A stretch of 64,000 nucleotides of DNA from Fervidobacterium thailandense (GTDB lineage: Bacteria > Thermotogota > Thermotogae > Thermotogales > Fervidobacteriaceae). The notes beneath the pieces are model-generated. The model was not told the DNA's origin and searched no databases. It saw nothing but the letters and a program-made list of their open reading frames with translations. The translations under genes and the position numbers were made by a program. How positions within the stretch are numbered: position 1 is the stretch's first letter; every line of letters starts with the position of its first letter. The DNA lies in the NCBI RefSeq assembly GCF_001719065.1, contig NZ_LWAF01000001.1:1-64000 (forward strand), in the 5' to 3' direction. This document shows positions 7,977 through 17,451 of the stretch, piece by piece.

Positions 7977-9038
7977 TCATATGTTGAACCTTATTGTGAT
8001 TATATCACCATCTTCAACGACGTAATCCTTACCAACGAGTTTAACCAGTCCAGCTTCTTTTACAGCTTTCTCGGAACCTAACCTAATCAAGTCGTCGTAT
8101 TTCATCACTTCTGCCTTTATGAAACCTCGTGCGAGATCCGAATGAATTGCTCCAGCTGCGTCAACTGCTGTTGCACCTTTCCTCAACGTCCAGGCGCGTA
8201 CCTCGTCTTTACCTACCGTGAAGAACGAGATCAGGCCGACCTGGTTGTAAAGTGCGCGTGAGAGCCGCTGGATACCGCTCTCTTCGGCCCCGATTTCTTT
8301 GAGGAATTCGACACGTTCCTCTTCACTTAGTGCGTTTAACTCCATCTCGAGTTTTCCGCAAAGTTCAACGTAGGCGAAGTTGTTCTTCGCACAGATTTTG
8401 AGAACCTCGTTCTTGGTCTCGTAGTCTTTTCGCTGAAATTGTTCCTCATCCAAATTCACGGTTACGGCTATGGGTTTCAACGTCACAAGCGAGAAGCCAC
8501 CGAGAAGTTTCTTTTCGTCGTCCGTAAGCTCGAGTTTGGATAAAAGTTCCTCGTTTTCCAGGACTTCCACAAGTCTCTTGAGTAATTTGAGCTCGGTTTC
8601 TTCTTTCGGCTCAAGCTTGCGTTTCGCGTTTTCAAGACGTTCAATCCTACCGGTGATGATATCTAAGTCTCTGAAGAGGAATTCATCGAGAGTTGCCTTA
8701 AGTTGGTCTACTGGTTTTTCTACTTCGGGAGTCGGTACGCTTTCGTTCTTGAAGGCCCTTATCACGAGCATCAACGCTTCAACGCTTTGGAGTGCGTTGA
8801 AAACCTGCGTTCTTTCCTTTTTGTCGTTGATCTTGAGAGGAGGTGTATCGAAGAACTCGAGTGTTGCGTAGGTTACTTTCTTTGGTTCGTACATTTTGGC
8901 TAAAGTGTCTACCCTCGGATCGTGCACTTTTGCCGTACCCCGTTGGTGTTCCTGAGCGAAGAGATCAACTTCTAAGCCTGTTAGCAAGGAGAATATCGTC
9001 GTCTTTCCGACTTGGGACAATCCAACGATTCCGATTTT
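7977..9038 (-). CDS. Divergent YchF-family (Obg-like) NTPase
   Basis: 353-residue P-loop NTPase of the YchF/OLA1 group, ribosome-associated proteins that prefer ATP. The P-loop GLSQVGKTT is at about residues 6-14, the G4 site is VNLDE (YchF-type NxxE), and the C-terminal TGS-like domain is very typical (GAIHSDLARGFIKAEV, then KEAGLVKLVGKDYVVEDGDIITIRFN). Unusual: the G3 region reads FFDTPPLK instead of DIAGLVKGAS, so the DxxG glycine is missing. ATG 9038 behind GGGAGGC; the frame extends 11 codons upstream but would overlap truB. Confidence 0.85.
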   Translation of the reverse strand, partial: KIGIVGLSQVGKTTIFSLLTGLEVDLFAQEHQRGTAKVHDPRVDTLAKMYEPKKVTYATLEFFDTPPLKINDKKERTQVFNALQSVEALMLVIRAFKNESVPTPEVEKPVDQLKATLDEFLFRDLDIITGRIERLENAKRKLEPKEETELKLLKRLVEVLENEELLSKLELTDDEKKLLGGFSLVTLKPIAVTVNLDEEQFQRKDYETKNEVLKICAKNNFAYVELCGKLEMELNALSEEERVEFLKEIGAEESGIQRLSRALYNQVGLISFFTVGKDEVRAWTLRKGATAVDAAGAIHSDLARGFIKAEVMKYDDLIRLGSEKAVKEAGLVKLVGKDYVVEDGDIITIRFNI

Positions 9039-9057
9039 CATTCTTGTTGCCTCCCAT

Positions 9058-10017
9058 CTAACTCCTTTCAACGAAGACTTTGCGCAGTTTTAAGACCCTT
9101 TCGTTTCGACCTTGCCTGATCAGTGTTTTGATGAAACTTGAAGAACGTTCGGCGATCGCTATGGCTATCAGACGGTTATCGTGAAAAATCTGGACAAGGT
9201 CGCCTTTTTCGAACTCGTCGAACTTTTCCAGGTCCTCAACTTTCGGTTGGATACCGTTTGAGATCTTTTGTTTGTCTTTCACATGCACCTTAGGAAAGTC
9301 CAGCACCATTTCCATCCGGATTAAGTGTGGGAATACGTTTCGAGTCTCTCTCAATTCGCTAAGCGGTATACTGTCTTCCACCCGGAACTTTCCGACCCGT
9401 AGTCTTCGAAGCTCGACCGCTGTTGCACCGCAACCAAGCGCGTAACCAATATCCATGCATAAACTCCGAATGTAAGTTCCGGACGAGACTTCCACAACGA
9501 ACTCGGCGAACGGAAGTTCGATCTTCAAGTCGGTCACCGAATAAATCTCAACTTCACGTGGTGGTAGGCTTATTATCTTCCCTTCCCTGGCAAGTTCGTA
9601 AAGTTTTCTCCCCTGGTACTTCTTCGCCGAGTAAGCTGGTGGAACTTGTTTGTACTTACCAACGAACGACAGTATAACCGATTTTACCGCTTCCGGTTCC
9701 ACGTTAACTTCGTGTGTTTCCATAACGGTGCCGGTTATGTCGAACGTGTCGGTTATCAGTCCGAGTTGCATTTTCACATGGTAGACTTTGCGTTCACCTT
9801 GCAGGTACTCGAGTAACCTCGTTGCCTTACCAAGTCCAACCACAAGTAGACCAGTTGCGAATGGATCCAGCGTACCAGCGTGACCTATTTGTTGGATACC
9901 GGTAATCTTTCTTAGTTCTTCAACCACGTCGTGGGATGTTATTCCCTTTGGCTTGTCAACCAAAAGAATTCCGTCGAGTTTTGCGCAACTTTGTTGAAGA
10001 GTTTCGAAGTTGATCAT
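9058..10017 (-). CDS. truB: tRNA pseudouridine-55 synthase
   Basis: Isomerises U55 in the T-psi-C loop of tRNAs. The catalytic-loop motif GTLDPFATGLL is intact with Asp51 as the catalytic residue; KPKGITSHDVV upstream and the YSAKKYQGRKLYELAR segment are also typical. At 319 residues it includes the C-terminal PUA-like domain. ATG start with GGAAAGGTGAAG upstream. It is followed after 19 bases by the YchF-like gene, placing it in a translation-related cluster with pheS. Confidence 0.96.
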   Translation of the reverse strand: MINFETLQQSCAKLDGILLVDKPKGITSHDVVEELRKITGIQQIGHAGTLDPFATGLLVVGLGKATRLLEYLQGERKVYHVKMQLGLITDTFDITGTVMETHEVNVEPEAVKSVILSFVGKYKQVPPAYSAKKYQGRKLYELAREGKIISLPPREVEIYSVTDLKIELPFAEFVVEVSSGTYIRSLCMDIGYALGCGATAVELRRLRVGKFRVEDSIPLSELRETRNVFPHLIRMEMVLDFPKVHVKDKQKISNGIQPKVEDLEKFDEFEKGDLVQIFHDNRLIAIAIAERSSSFIKTLIRQGRNERVLKLRKVFVERS

Positions 10018-10073
10018 CGATCTTCACCTTTCCGTACCGACCGCGTAGTTTTCATATAACCAATGGCCAAATA

Positions 10074-11054
10074 TTACCAGTTTTCCAAGAACCTCACATC
10101 GTTTCTGATGAGATCACGGATGTCTTTAATTCCGTACTTAACCATGGCAATCCTTTCGATTCCCAAACCGAATGCCAGCCCACGCCATCTTTCCGGGTCG
10201 TACCCGACGTTTTTAAACACGTTCGGGTGGACCATGCCAGCACCGAGCACTTCGAACCAACGGTTGTTGAAGTATATGTCCACTTCGAAACTCGGCTCTG
10301 TGAACGGAAAGTAACTTGGTCTGAGACGAACTTTTGTGTTCTCACCAAGCAGTCTCCTTGCGAACTCTTCAAGGAAGTATTTCAGATGTCTAACGGTGAC
10401 ATCGTGATCAACGTAAAGACCTTCCATCTGCGTGAACATCGGCAAGTGCGTCGCGTCGTAATCTCTCCGGTAGACACGACCGGGAGATATTATTGCAAGT
10501 GGTGGTTTTCTGGAGAGCATGGTTCTTATCTGTACCGGAGATGTGTGGGTGCGCAGTAAGTACTTTTCGTTTATATAGAAAGAATCGTGCAGATCGCGAG
10601 CAGGGTGCCATTCGGGAGTGTTGAGTGCGTCGAAGTTGTACCACGGTTCTTCGATCTCCGGGCCCTCGACGATTGAAAAGCCCATCGAGATGAAAATGTC
10701 TTCGAGTTCTTCCTGTACTTTCGTGAGTATATGAAGATGCCCAAGGCTTCTACGTGTGCCCGGCATCGTTGGGTCGGCCCAGAGCTTTCTGTTTAGTTCC
10801 TCCTTTTCAAGTCGAGCGATTTCAGCTTTCTTTTCTTCGAGTATTCTCTCTATCTCGTCCTTCAATTCGTTGACCATGCGGCCCCAGTTCGGCCTTTCTT
10901 CTGGTGGTAGGTCTTTGAGACGTTTCATTAGCGATGTGACTGTTCCTGCCTTTCCTAAATACTTAACGCGCACGTCGTTCAATTCTCGACTCGTCGAGAC
11001 CTTGGCAATTTCTTCGCGAGCCTCTTCGAGTATCCTACTCAGTTCCTCGGTCAT
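10074..11054 (-). CDS. pheS: Phenylalanine-tRNA ligase alpha subunit
   Basis: Catalytic subunit of the heterotetrameric phenylalanyl-tRNA synthetase, charging tRNA-Phe in the cytoplasm. It has the N-terminal coiled-coil arm and class II motifs: [20 protein letters not shown], the motif 2 region [20 protein letters not shown], and motif 3 [18 protein letters not shown] near the C-terminus. 326 residues from ATG 11054 behind GGGGGATATCCG. The beta-subunit gene pheT, often adjacent, is not next to it here: the downstream neighbour is truB. No T-box or attenuator is visible. Confidence 0.96.
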   Translation of the reverse strand: MTEELSRILEEAREEIAKVSTSRELNDVRVKYLGKAGTVTSLMKRLKDLPPEERPNWGRMVNELKDEIERILEEKKAEIARLEKEELNRKLWADPTMPGTRRSLGHLHILTKVQEELEDIFISMGFSIVEGPEIEEPWYNFDALNTPEWHPARDLHDSFYINEKYLLRTHTSPVQIRTMLSRKPPLAIISPGRVYRRDYDATHLPMFTQMEGLYVDHDVTVRHLKYFLEEFARRLLGENTKVRLRPSYFPFTEPSFEVDIYFNNRWFEVLGAGMVHPNVFKNVGYDPERWRGLAFGLGIERIAMVKYGIKDIRDLIRNDVRFLENW

Positions 11055-11067
11055 CGGATATCCCCCT

Positions 11068-11919
11068 TTAAATAGCACTCAAGCGTTTGTAGCTCAGCTT
11101 TTTTAATACAATCAACAACCCCGCGCCCACCGAAATCCAAACCAACAACAAAACGACGTTTCCGGTCCCGTGGAACCCCGGGGTGATCGGGTAAAGTGAA
11201 CCTGTGAGGAGTCCCAAGATGAAATTCATTATCGAACTCCTGGCTTTCTCAAACCAAAGGTTCAGTAATCGCACTATGACCACGATGCCCACCAGAATTC
11301 CAACACCAAGCGAAATCAAAAACAAGATTTCTTTGCTCGTTATCTTGAGCGGAAACCTGGAGACTATCTCGATCGCTTGGTGATAATACCCAAGTAACAT
11401 GAGAACAAGCGAACCACTCAGTCCAGGTAACACCATCGAAGCACCCGCTAGTGCCCCGGAGAGTGGGATAAAGACGAAAAGTTCCGCGGTTGAAAGATTT
11501 CCGAGATCTCTCACAAAACCACCATGGGCTAAGAAGTACGGAAATACGACCACAAAGAAACCTGCTAAGAACTCAACGATTCTGAAGTGTTTTACCTGAT
11601 CCTTCAAATCGTACAGGGAGAAAAGTATCAGCCCGTAGAAAAACGCGTAAGTGTAATAAGGATATGTCTTGAACGCGAACACAAGTACTTTGCTCCCCAG
11701 TAATAGTCCGAGTACGACACCAACACCAAGAACAACAAGGAACAGCAGGTCGTCCCTTTTCAACCTAAGTTTTGTCAATCCATCCACCGTGTTTATGAGT
11801 CTTTCGAATACACCCACAATTACGGCCATCGTTCCGCCACTGACACCGGGAATCACGTTCGCAAGCCCGATGAGTAGTCCAGCCACCCCGGAACGTACCA
11901 TCTCACCAAGCACGTCCAC
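11068..11919 (-). CDS. DUF368 membrane protein (PopT-type polyprenyl-phosphate transporter)
   Basis: 283-residue integral membrane protein with about eight hydrophobic segments. The family signature [22 protein letters not shown] lies at residues 17-38, and a pseudo-repeat of it ([21 protein letters not shown]) comes at about 158-178. DUF368 proteins (PopT) were shown in other bacteria to flip undecaprenyl phosphate back to the inner leaflet for reuse in wall and envelope synthesis; applying that here is inference from family. GTG start behind AGGTGAG, overlapping the upstream phosphatase gene by 17 bases and separated from pheS by 13 bases. Confidence 0.88.
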   Translation of the reverse strand: MDVLGEMVRSGVAGLLIGLANVIPGVSGGTMAVIVGVFERLINTVDGLTKLRLKRDDLLFLVVLGVGVVLGLLLGSKVLVFAFKTYPYYTYAFFYGLILFSLYDLKDQVKHFRIVEFLAGFFVVVFPYFLAHGGFVRDLGNLSTAELFVFIPLSGALAGASMVLPGLSGSLVLMLLGYYHQAIEIVSRFPLKITSKEILFLISLGVGILVGIVVIVRLLNLWFEKARSSIMNFILGLLTGSLYPITPGFHGTGNVVLLLVWISVGAGLLIVLKKLSYKRLSAI

Positions 11920-12547
11920 AACTCACCTGCACTTTCTTTCCGTTGTTCACACAGAATGCTGTGAGTTTACCACCGTAAACACAACCGGTGTCGATCCCAA
12001 TTTTATCTTCAGCAATGAACACATCTTCCATCGGTGTGTGTCCGAATACCACTATGTACGGTAGATGGTGCCTCTTAAGAATAAACTCTTCCCTTATCCA
12101 GAGCAGGTCCTGGGGGTTCTGTTGTTCAAGAGGTATTCTCGGCCTGACACCTCCGTGAACGAAGAGATAGTCGATACCATCGACGGATTCGATGTGATAA
12201 TATACTGTGGAACGGAAGAAATCAAGGTGCGTCTGATCGTTCTTCAAAGCCTCGAGTGTACCGTAACTTCTCCACGTTGCCTGAGCACCGTTTATCAACC
12301 AAAGATAGGGGTCTTCACCACCGTCGAGTACATCAAGGAGCATCTGCTCGTGATTCCCACGGATAAAAACGCACTTGTGTTTTTTACTCAGCTCTATAAG
12401 CAACTCCACGACGGCCTTTGAATCTGGCCCTCGATCGATGTAGTCTCCGAGAAATATCAGCTTATCGTATTCGGAAGGAGAAACCTCGTCAAGGAGCTTT
12501 CTTAGGGCTTCAACGCACCCATGTACATCTCCGATGGCCCAAACCAA
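11903..12547 (-). CDS. Calcineurin-like metallophosphoesterase (ApaH/PrpA type)
   Basis: 214-residue phosphoesterase with the metal-site blocks in order: GDVHG (residues 7-11), GDYIDRGPDS (about 34-43), RGNHEQM (about 60-66) and a C-terminal FGHTPM. This pattern belongs to bacterial serine/threonine phosphatases and diadenosine tetraphosphatase-like enzymes, and the sequence alone does not tell which substrate is used. Its end overlaps the start of the DUF368 gene, so the two are translated together; it begins 10 bases after topA. Confidence 0.88.
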   Translation of the reverse strand: MVWAIGDVHGCVEALRKLLDEVSPSEYDKLIFLGDYIDRGPDSKAVVELLIELSKKHKCVFIRGNHEQMLLDVLDGGEDPYLWLINGAQATWRSYGTLEALKNDQTHLDFFRSTVYYHIESVDGIDYLFVHGGVRPRIPLEQQNPQDLLWIREEFILKRHHLPYIVVFGHTPMEDVFIAEDKIGIDTGCVYGGKLTAFCVNNGKKVQVSCGRAW

Positions 12548-12557
12548 AGATGATCAC

Positions 12558-14558
12558 CTACGTCTTCTTCCGTTTCTTTCCAGATCCGGAAGGACTAGTC
12601 GACCTTTTGTACCGGTACGAGCGTTGAACTGCATGCTCTTCGGCAACGTTTGGCAATTCATCACTGTTTTCGTTTGCCTCTTCTCTACCGGGTTCCGATG
12701 CCTCACTTCGCAAGTTGAACAAAGCTTTTCCGTCAACGATAACACCGATCCTTTCTGGATCTACTTTGCTGGTCTTGTTGCAATTCTTACACAGAAGGTA
12801 AAGGCCGAACTTTCCAACCTTTAGGTAAAAGTTTTTCCCGCAGTTGCACGTTAGATCAGTTTCGTAATCTATGCTGAAAAATTCCTTTTCGGCGTTCATG
12901 AGGTCTTTGGAAAACTCCTTTAAGAAGTCCCTAATAACGGTTTTCCAGTCCTTTTTACCGTTCTCAACTTCGTCGAGCTCTTTTTCCATCTCCGCGGTGA
13001 AGTTTTTATCCACAACGTCGGGGAATCTTTCTTCGAGATACTCGTTAACGATAAAGCCAAGTATCGTCGGAACCAAAGCACGTTTCTTCTTCACAACGTA
13101 TTTTCTATCTAAGAGTGTTTGGATTATGGTAGCGTACGTGCTTGGACGACCGATACCTTCACTTTCCAGCGTTTTGACAAGGCTCGCCTCCGTGAACCTG
13201 TCGGGTGGGGTTGTTTCAGATTCTTGGACCTTCGGTTCGACCGCGTATGTCTCGTTCACCTTAAGCTCTTTGTGTGTTTCGGGCTTCTCATCGTCGACTG
13301 AATACACACTCTCAAAACCGTCGAACAATCTTTCCCGTGCTGTGGCTTCGAAAAGATACGGTCCACTTTCGAAATCGTAACTGAACTGTTTGTATACAGC
13401 CGGTGTCATCTGCGATGCGATGAAGCGTTTCCAGATAAGCTCGTAAAGTCTGTAGTGATCTCGGTCGAGTAATTTCTTCGCTGCCTCGGGTGTTAGAAAA
13501 ACGTCCACGGGACGGATACATTCGTGTGCGTCTTGGACTTTTGCTTTAGTCTTTTCACGTGCTTTTTTAACCCCTTCACCAACGTATTGTTCTCCAAAGT
13601 GCTTTGCGATGAAATCCGCGGCGGCTTCTTTCGCTTCTTCCGAAACGCGTGTGGAATCCGTACGCATGTACGTGATAAATGCGATGTGGCCTTCAGGTGT
13701 GTCAATCCCTTCGTACAGTTCCTGTGCTATTTTCATCGTTTTGGAAACGGGAAAGCCCAGTTTACTCGAAGCGTCTTGCTGTAATGTACTTGTGATGAAA
13801 GGTTGCGGTGGATTTTTCTTGACTTCCTTGATATCTACGTTAATCAAGCGGACTTGACGAACGCTTTTTGAGACCTCGTCCGCGATTTCCTTGGTAACAT
13901 CCGTCGGTTTAACCTTTTTGCCATCCACCTTCGTCAGGTAGGCCTTTAGGCCGGCAACTTCCACCCAGATTTTGAAGAATTTCTGGGGAACGAATTTTAC
14001 ACGTTCTCTCTCGCGTTCGCATACGATTTTCAGAGCTGCTGATTGGACTCTACCGGCACTCTTAGCGTCTTTCATTATCCGCCAGAGAAGTGGACTGATT
14101 TTGTACCCGACGATACGGTCGAGGACCCGACGAGCCAGTTGGGCGTTGACCTTGTTCATGTCTATTTCCCTCGGCGATTGGACTGCTTCTTTGATAGCCC
14201 GAGGGGTTATTTCCGAGAATGTTATTCTATTTTTTCCCTTAACGTTCAGCAATGTGGACAGGTGCCAAGCAATAGCCTCACCTTCTCTATCCGGGTCTGA
14301 AGCGAGTAAAACCTCCTTGCCTTGTGTAGCTTCTTTGAGATGCTGAACGACACTTTCTTTCCCCGGGATGATTTCGAACTCCATCTCGAGGGTTTTCAGA
14401 TCGACACCGAAATCCTTTTGTGGGAGGTCTCTAACATGTCCTTTTGAGGAGAGGACAAGATACTCTTCACCAAGGATGTTTTCTATTGTTTTCGCCTTTG
14501 CCGGGGATTCAACGATTATTACCTTCTTTTTGTCGGTTTTATCGCTCTTCTGGGCCAT
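12558..14558 (-). CDS. topA: DNA topoisomerase I
   Basis: Type IA topoisomerase that relaxes negative supercoils. The Toprim domain opens with VIIVESPAKAKTIENIL and includes SDPDREGEAIAWHL. The cleavage-site motif ITYMRTDSTR carries the active tyrosine near residue 298. Only one four-cysteine zinc-binding motif is left near the C-terminus (CNCG...CKNC), followed by a charged, disordered tail, so at 666 residues it is shorter than E. coli TopA. ATG behind AAGGTGGTG. It lies between the YhaM-like nuclease and the phosphatase gene. Confidence 0.96.
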   Translation of the reverse strand: MAQKSDKTDKKKVIIVESPAKAKTIENILGEEYLVLSSKGHVRDLPQKDFGVDLKTLEMEFEIIPGKESVVQHLKEATQGKEVLLASDPDREGEAIAWHLSTLLNVKGKNRITFSEITPRAIKEAVQSPREIDMNKVNAQLARRVLDRIVGYKISPLLWRIMKDAKSAGRVQSAALKIVCERERERVKFVPQKFFKIWVEVAGLKAYLTKVDGKKVKPTDVTKEIADEVSKSVRQVRLINVDIKEVKKNPPQPFITSTLQQDASSKLGFPVSKTMKIAQELYEGIDTPEGHIAFITYMRTDSTRVSEEAKEAAADFIAKHFGEQYVGEGVKKAREKTKAKVQDAHECIRPVDVFLTPEAAKKLLDRDHYRLYELIWKRFIASQMTPAVYKQFSYDFESGPYLFEATARERLFDGFESVYSVDDEKPETHKELKVNETYAVEPKVQESETTPPDRFTEASLVKTLESEGIGRPSTYATIIQTLLDRKYVVKKKRALVPTILGFIVNEYLEERFPDVVDKNFTAEMEKELDEVENGKKDWKTVIRDFLKEFSKDLMNAEKEFFSIDYETDLTCNCGKNFYLKVGKFGLYLLCKNCNKTSKVDPERIGVIVDGKALFNLRSEASEPGREEANENSDELPNVAEEHAVQRSYRYKRSTSPSGSGKKRKKT

Positions 14559-14619
14559 TGTACACCACCTTGAACGAGAATAGTACGTCTCAATGGTTCC
14601 AGGAGTTTTTCAAAAGAAA

Positions 14620-15603
14620 CTACTTCAAAAGGAATCTCCTACTCAAGTTGGTGTCGTACTCGCTCCATTCCTTACCGTTATCTTCTTTCTCTATAATTCC
14701 GAACACGCGGTTTACTTTCGAGTCCATGTTTTCAATGAAATGGAGCACAAGTGCCTCCGGTGTCTTCGGTAGCACGGGAGCCCCCCATTCGAATTCACCG
14801 TGATGGGACGCAATGATATGTTTCAACTTGATGAGTTTTTCGGGGGGAATATTTCGGCCTTTTCGCTCGAGCATTTCAACTCCCATAATGATGTGTCCCA
14901 GCAACTCTCCGTCGGTGGTAACTTCTATTCCCTTTTGCGTGACGGTGTACTCTTTTACCTTTCCCACGTCGTGCAGCAGTGCCCCAGCTATGAGAAGGTC
15001 ACGGTCCAGTTGTGGGTACACCTGAGCTACCTTATCGGCAATTTTTGCAACGTTTAGTGAATGCTCGAGTAATCCTCCTATGTACGCATGGTGGATTCGG
15101 ACACCAGCAGGTGCGTTCTTAAAAGTTTCGACAAAAGATTTGTCTTCCAAGAAAAACGCGTTTAATATTCTTCGGTAGTCCGAATCCTTCACGGTGGATA
15201 TGAGCTCCAACAGTTCGTTGAACATCTCGTCCACGTTGGAGGCTTTCGAAACGAAACGTTCGATGTCGTAGTCGTTTTCTGAAAGTTTCTTTATCGCCCT
15301 TGGGTCGTTTGCGATGTTGATCTGGATCCTGTCCTCGAAGTAAACGACTTTGCCCGTCACGTTAACAATGGAGCCAACTTCCACGAGTTGGTCGTTTGAC
15401 TCCGCGTTGTACCAGTCTACAGCACGAACACTACCGGTTCTATCTTCCAAAGTTATCAGCAAAAATTTCTTACCGTCTTTTGTCTCCTGGAGTTTCTTGC
15501 TCTTGACCTTGAAAATACCGTCGATTTCCTTATCCAGATACGAACCCAGATCGGCAACGTAAGGATACGAAAACTTCTCCAAAATCTCCCTCGGTATGTT
15601 CAC
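14620..15603 (-). CDS. YhaM-type 3'-5' exoribonuclease (OB + HD domain)
   Basis: 327-residue protein with an N-terminal OB-fold nucleic-acid-binding domain (FLLITLEDRTGSVRAVDWYNAE, VNVTGKVVYFEDRIQI) and a C-terminal HD hydrolase domain with the metal ligands in HHAYIGGLLEHSLNV, LLIAGALLHDVGKV and HIIASHHGEFEWGAP. The order and HD motif match Bacillus YhaM, a 3'-5' exonuclease acting on RNA and single-stranded DNA. I chose GTG 15603, which overlaps the alr stop as GTGA and has GAGGGG upstream. Translational coupling to alr follows from that overlap. Confidence 0.88.
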   Translation of the reverse strand: MNIPREILEKFSYPYVADLGSYLDKEIDGIFKVKSKKLQETKDGKKFLLITLEDRTGSVRAVDWYNAESNDQLVEVGSIVNVTGKVVYFEDRIQINIANDPRAIKKLSENDYDIERFVSKASNVDEMFNELLELISTVKDSDYRRILNAFFLEDKSFVETFKNAPAGVRIHHAYIGGLLEHSLNVAKIADKVAQVYPQLDRDLLIAGALLHDVGKVKEYTVTQKGIEVTTDGELLGHIIMGVEMLERKGRNIPPEKLIKLKHIIASHHGEFEWGAPVLPKTPEALVLHFIENMDSKVNRVFGIIEKEDNGKEWSEYDTNLSRRFLLK

Positions 15604-16694
15604 AATTCCAACCCCTCGTACACCCGTGGTACACGTTCCGAAATACGGCACGTCACCTCGTAATTTATCGTTCCAACCATGTCGGCTATTTCTTCCGCGG
15701 TGATGGTTTTATCACCTTGTTGACCGATGAGTACAACTTCATCACCTATTTTGACATTGCTCAAGTGTGTCACGTCAACCATGAACTGATCCATGCAAAC
15801 GCGACCTACGATAGGACATTTTTCACCGTGTATGAGCACGTAACCCTTGTTGGAGAGTTGCCTCCAATATCCATCCGCGTAACCGACGGGAATCGTGGCA
15901 ATCGTCATCTCCGTGGAAGCTTTGAACGTTCTCCCGTAACTGACCGTATCGCCCGGTTTTATGTTCTTTACCTGCGATACTATTGTCTTCCAGCTGAGAA
16001 CAGGTTTCAACTCGGGATGCGTGACCGTTTTTCCCGGTTGTAGCCCGTAACTGGCTATTCCAATTCTCACGTAGTCAAAACACGGAATAACACGCGAGAC
16101 GGATGCTCCGCTGTTGCAAACATGCTTAATCTTTACATCCAGGTCAAGTTCTTCGAAGGCTTGGTACTGCTGAATTGTGAACTGAACGTCATCTTCGTCC
16201 AAGCTATCAGCAACGGCCAAGTGTGTGTACGCACCTTCAACTTCAAATCCCGCTTTTCGAGCTGCATTGATGAAATCGACGGCTTCGGAGGGATAAACAC
16301 CAAGGCGTCTCATACCTGTGTCGATTTTGACATGACATTTTGGCTTGAAGGGTGATTTGGAGGCCTGCCAGAGTTGTTCCCAGGAATAAAGCGTTATCGT
16401 TATACCCTCACGCCACGCCAGGTGAAACATATCCGGGTGAATGTAGTTGAACACAAGGATTTCCGACCTTATTCCGTGCTTTCTTAGCTCAAGTGCTTCC
16501 TCGAGGAACGCGACTGCGAAGAAGTCGAAACCGCTCCGCTCGGCTGCCTTTGCCAGCACTACAGCACCGTGTCCGTACGCGTTCGCTTTTACAACGGGCA
16601 TAACCTTTGCTGGACTACAGTGTTCGGCAAAGAATCTTAAGTTGTGCAAGTAATTCCGAACATTAATGACTGCGTAAGTATGTCTACTCTCCAT
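15600..16694 (-). CDS. alr: Alanine racemase
   Basis: PLP enzyme that makes D-alanine for peptidoglycan. The PLP lysine is Lys36 in VVKANAYGHGA, and the second-domain segments SYGRTFKAS, VGYADGYWR, CMDQFMVDVT and GDEVVLIG are all present. 364 residues, normal for the family. ATG behind GAGGTG. Its stop overlaps the start of the YhaM-like gene by four bases. Confidence 0.96.
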   Translation of the reverse strand: MESRHTYAVINVRNYLHNLRFFAEHCSPAKVMPVVKANAYGHGAVVLAKAAERSGFDFFAVAFLEEALELRKHGIRSEILVFNYIHPDMFHLAWREGITITLYSWEQLWQASKSPFKPKCHVKIDTGMRRLGVYPSEAVDFINAARKAGFEVEGAYTHLAVADSLDEDDVQFTIQQYQAFEELDLDVKIKHVCNSGASVSRVIPCFDYVRIGIASYGLQPGKTVTHPELKPVLSWKTIVSQVKNIKPGDTVSYGRTFKASTEMTIATIPVGYADGYWRQLSNKGYVLIHGEKCPIVGRVCMDQFMVDVTHLSNVKIGDEVVLIGQQGDKTITAEEIADMVGTINYEVTCRISERVPRVYEGLEL

Positions 16695-16729
16695 TTACGG
16701 AACACCTCGCAAAAGTAGGTGCAACTCTC

Positions 16730-17080
16730 CTAAATCCTTGAATTCCCTAATTTTTTGATGGAATCGCACTCTTCGGTTGGAGGGAGGCGATACACCCTCC
16801 AGCGCGTGCGTATAAGCGTTGAAAAAAGCCCACACCTAACATCAATTATATCATTCAGCTCCAGCCTGTTAAATAGAAACCTCAAATTTTTGCCGTTCAG
16901 CTTTATTCGGAGCGTGAACGCTTCAAACGTGAATAGAAGTATGGTGAGGTAAGAAACGATGACAATTGTGGATACGAAGTTTGAAATTTGGAGTGAAAAA
17001 ATATACAGCACCAAGAAGGTGCTAACAACACTCAGTATAGCCATGTAGATTTTGTACCAGGTCTTCACTCTCCACTCCAT
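16730..17080 (-). CDS. Small membrane protein, function unknown
   Basis: 116-residue protein with two adjacent transmembrane helices (about residues 11-33 and 36-56) followed by a cytoplasmic segment of about 60 residues whose pattern recalls bacterial PH-like domains on membrane stalks. I do not recognise a named family. The ATG at 17080 has no free Shine-Dalgarno: the only upstream purine run lies inside the rpmB terminator stem. A GTG at 17068 behind GGAG is an alternative start. It is 35 bases upstream of alr in the same direction. Confidence 0.55.
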   Translation of the reverse strand: MEWRVKTWYKIYMAILSVVSTFLVLYIFSLQISNFVSTIVIVSYLTILLFTFEAFTLRIKLNGKNLRFLFNRLELNDIIDVRCGLFSTLIRTRWRVYRLPPTEECDSIKKLGNSRI

Positions 17081-17085
17081 GATTC

Positions 17086-17110
17086 AAAAAAAGCGGGGAA
17101 TTCCCCGCTT
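17086..17110 (-). terminator. Intrinsic terminator after rpmB
   Basis: Perfect 20-base palindrome at 17091-17110 (core GCGGGGAATTCCCCGC) read leftward into a run of seven T. It starts one base after the rpmB stop and ends a few bases before the next gene on the same strand, so that gene needs read-through or its own promoter. Confidence 0.85.
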
Positions 17111-17111
17111 C

Positions 17112-17333
17112 TTATGCCTCCACCTCAACCGATTTTGACCTGCTCACGTACCTTTTCACCTTTCCTGCTTTCAAACAATCGGTGCACACGTTCATCCTTT
17201 TAACGGTACCTTCGGAAGTCAAAACGCGAACCTTCTGGATGTTGGGCTTGAACCATCTGTTTGTATGTCTGTTGGAGTGGCTCACGTTTTTTCCAGCCCT
17301 TGGACCCTTGCCACAGACTTCGCACTTTGCCAT
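17112..17333 (-). CDS. rpmB: 50S ribosomal protein L28
   Basis: Small basic ribosomal protein of the large subunit. It opens [23 protein letters not shown]... and has a second CTDCLKAG pair, giving a four-cysteine zinc-binding form. 73 residues, normal length. ATG behind AAGGAGG. Single-gene unit with its own promoter (17413-17440) and terminator (17086-17110). Confidence 0.97.
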   Translation of the reverse strand: MAKCEVCGKGPRAGKNVSHSNRHTNRWFKPNIQKVRVLTSEGTVKRMNVCTDCLKAGKVKRYVSRSKSVEVEA

Positions 17334-17412
17334 GGCGATTCCTCCTTTATGTAGTATTCATTGGTCCCTCGATTGTAGTAAAAATCGTTGAAGGAACGGA
17401 ACTCGACTAACA

Positions 17413-17440
17413 ATTATACCAACAAATTTTTCAAATTCAA
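17413..17440 (-). promoter_or_regulatory. Promoter of rpmB
   Basis: Read leftward: TTGAAT (17440-17435), 16-base spacer and TATAAT (17418-17413) preceded by TGG. The leader to rpmB is about 70 bases. Confidence 0.65.
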
Positions 17441-17451
17441 GTGGCTCGATT

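Noticed and set aside
17345-17365. Four-codon ORF (MNTT) before rpmB
   Set aside because: The possible ribosome site is too close and the ORF too short to judge.
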